DNA from: Coriobacteriaceae bacterium
GTDB taxonomy: Bacteria; Actinomycetota; Coriobacteriia; Coriobacteriales; UMGS124
Assembly (NCBI GenBank): GCA_019420325.1
Contig: JAHZHK010000016.1
Location: 30,171-37,620, forward strand
Direction of reading: 5' to 3'
Length of the DNA: 7,450 bases
Part shown: positions 7,304 through 7,450 of the stretch, piece after piece
Layout: each line of letters opens with the position of its first letter
Position numbering within the stretch: the first letter of the stretch is position 1
Program-made: the position numbers and the translations under genes
The notes under the pieces: generated by a model
Database searches by the model: none
Told to the model about the DNA's origin: nothing
The model's input: the letters and a program-made list of their open reading frames with translations, nothing else

Positions 7304-7312
7304 CCCTCCCTC
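7304..7312 (-). promoter_or_regulatory. Purine-rich ribosome binding site for the first operon gene
   Basis: The minus strand reads GAGGGAGGG with 9 bases to ATG 7294. This is the strongest Shine-Dalgarno-like stretch near the gene's start and is the reason for preferring 7294 over the upstream ATGs at 7327 and 7342. Confidence 0.5.
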
Positions 7313-7354
7313 GTTTGCAACAAGCATCAACACGGCGCCCATTTGGACCCCGTG

Positions 7355-7378
7355 CCAGGCTTCACCCTATTGGCCTGG
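7355..7378. repeat. Inverted repeat in the operon leader, possible operator
   Basis: CCAGGC (7355-7360) and GCCTGG (7373-7378) form exact 6-base inverted arms around a 12-base spacer. The repeat lies just downstream of the weak candidate promoter and upstream of the first gene. It could be an operator for a dimeric regulator or a leader-RNA hairpin; a 6-base palindrome can also occur by chance. Confidence 0.3.
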
Positions 7379-7379
7379 A

Positions 7380-7408
7380 GCTATGTTTTGCAAACGATCG
7401 CGTGCCAA
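7380..7408 (-). promoter_or_regulatory. Weak candidate promoter for the five-gene operon
   Basis: On the minus strand TTGGCA (7408-7403) is followed after 17 bases by CATAGC (7385-7380). The -35-like box is good (5 of 6 to TTGACA), but the -10-like box matches TATAAT at only 3 of 6 positions. Position upstream of the first gene supports it; the sequence alone does not prove it. Confidence 0.25.
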
Positions 7409-7429
7409 ATTGTGGTGTACGGGATGGGT

Positions 7430-7442
7430 CCGGCCGGGCCGG
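7430..7442. repeat. GC-rich palindrome at the window edge
   Basis: CCGGCCGGGCCGG has 5-base inverted arms (CCGGC / GCCGG) around 3 bases. Neither side shows a T-tract, so it is not a standard intrinsic terminator as seen here. It may belong to the end of an upstream gene beyond the window. Confidence 0.25.
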
Positions 7443-7450
7443 GAATCGTC

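Larger units (their letters stand above)
7295..7450. other. Upstream non-coding leader of the operon
   Basis: These 156 bases hold no convincing gene. Besides the candidate promoter and inverted repeat, CGTGCCA occurs twice exactly 50 bases apart (7351-7357 and 7401-7407). A TTTGCAA core also occurs twice (within 7384-7395 and 7312-7321). If the first gene really starts at 7342, part of this stretch is coding. Confidence 0.5.

Noticed and set aside
7430..7442. GC palindrome as an intrinsic terminator
   Set aside because: No run of T follows on either strand within the window.

Overview
The window most resembles the genome of an anaerobic actinobacterium of the class Coriobacteriia (Eggerthellaceae-like). 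This is inferred from the gene types, not from a marker gene. A LuxR-type regulator with a polytopic membrane domain, a TorD-type molybdoenzyme chaperone and a cysteine-rich polyferredoxin sit together in fairly GC-rich, densely coded DNA. No rRNA, tRNA, CRISPR array, insertion sequence or phage gene is visible.

Layout. On the + strand, 3-1103 is the end (probably 5'-truncated by the window edge) of a membrane-bound LuxR-family regulator. It converges, with a 16-base gap, on a tightly packed five-gene minus-strand operon that fills the rest of the window. In transcription order the operon holds: (1) 7294-6446, an acidic protein with two winged-helix-like modules; (2) 6443-5733, a TorD/DmsD-family chaperone; (3) 5678-3732, a UvrD/Rep-like superfamily 1 protein with a good Walker A but badly eroded later motifs; (4) 3703-2252, a shorter paralogue of gene 3 that has lost the ATPase core; (5) 2250-1120, a protein with four [4Fe-4S] motifs in two pairs. 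The gaps are 2, 54, 28 and 1 bases. The 156 bases upstream of gene 1 hold the likely promoter region and several short repeats.

How the genes may work together. TorD proteins bind twin-arginine leaders or apoproteins of DMSO-reductase-family molybdoenzymes. Four-cluster ferredoxin-like proteins beside TorD genes fit electron transfer or maturation for such enzymes. No molybdoenzyme is in the window, so these genes would act on a reductase or dehydrogenase encoded elsewhere. The surprise is that the chaperone and the ferredoxin are separated, in one apparent transcription unit, by two helicase-fold proteins that look unable to act as ordinary helicases and are preceded by a possible DNA-binding protein. 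This winged-helix / TorD / pseudo-helicase pair / polyferredoxin cassette is the main candidate for an undescribed system. Its function cannot be told from the sequence alone.
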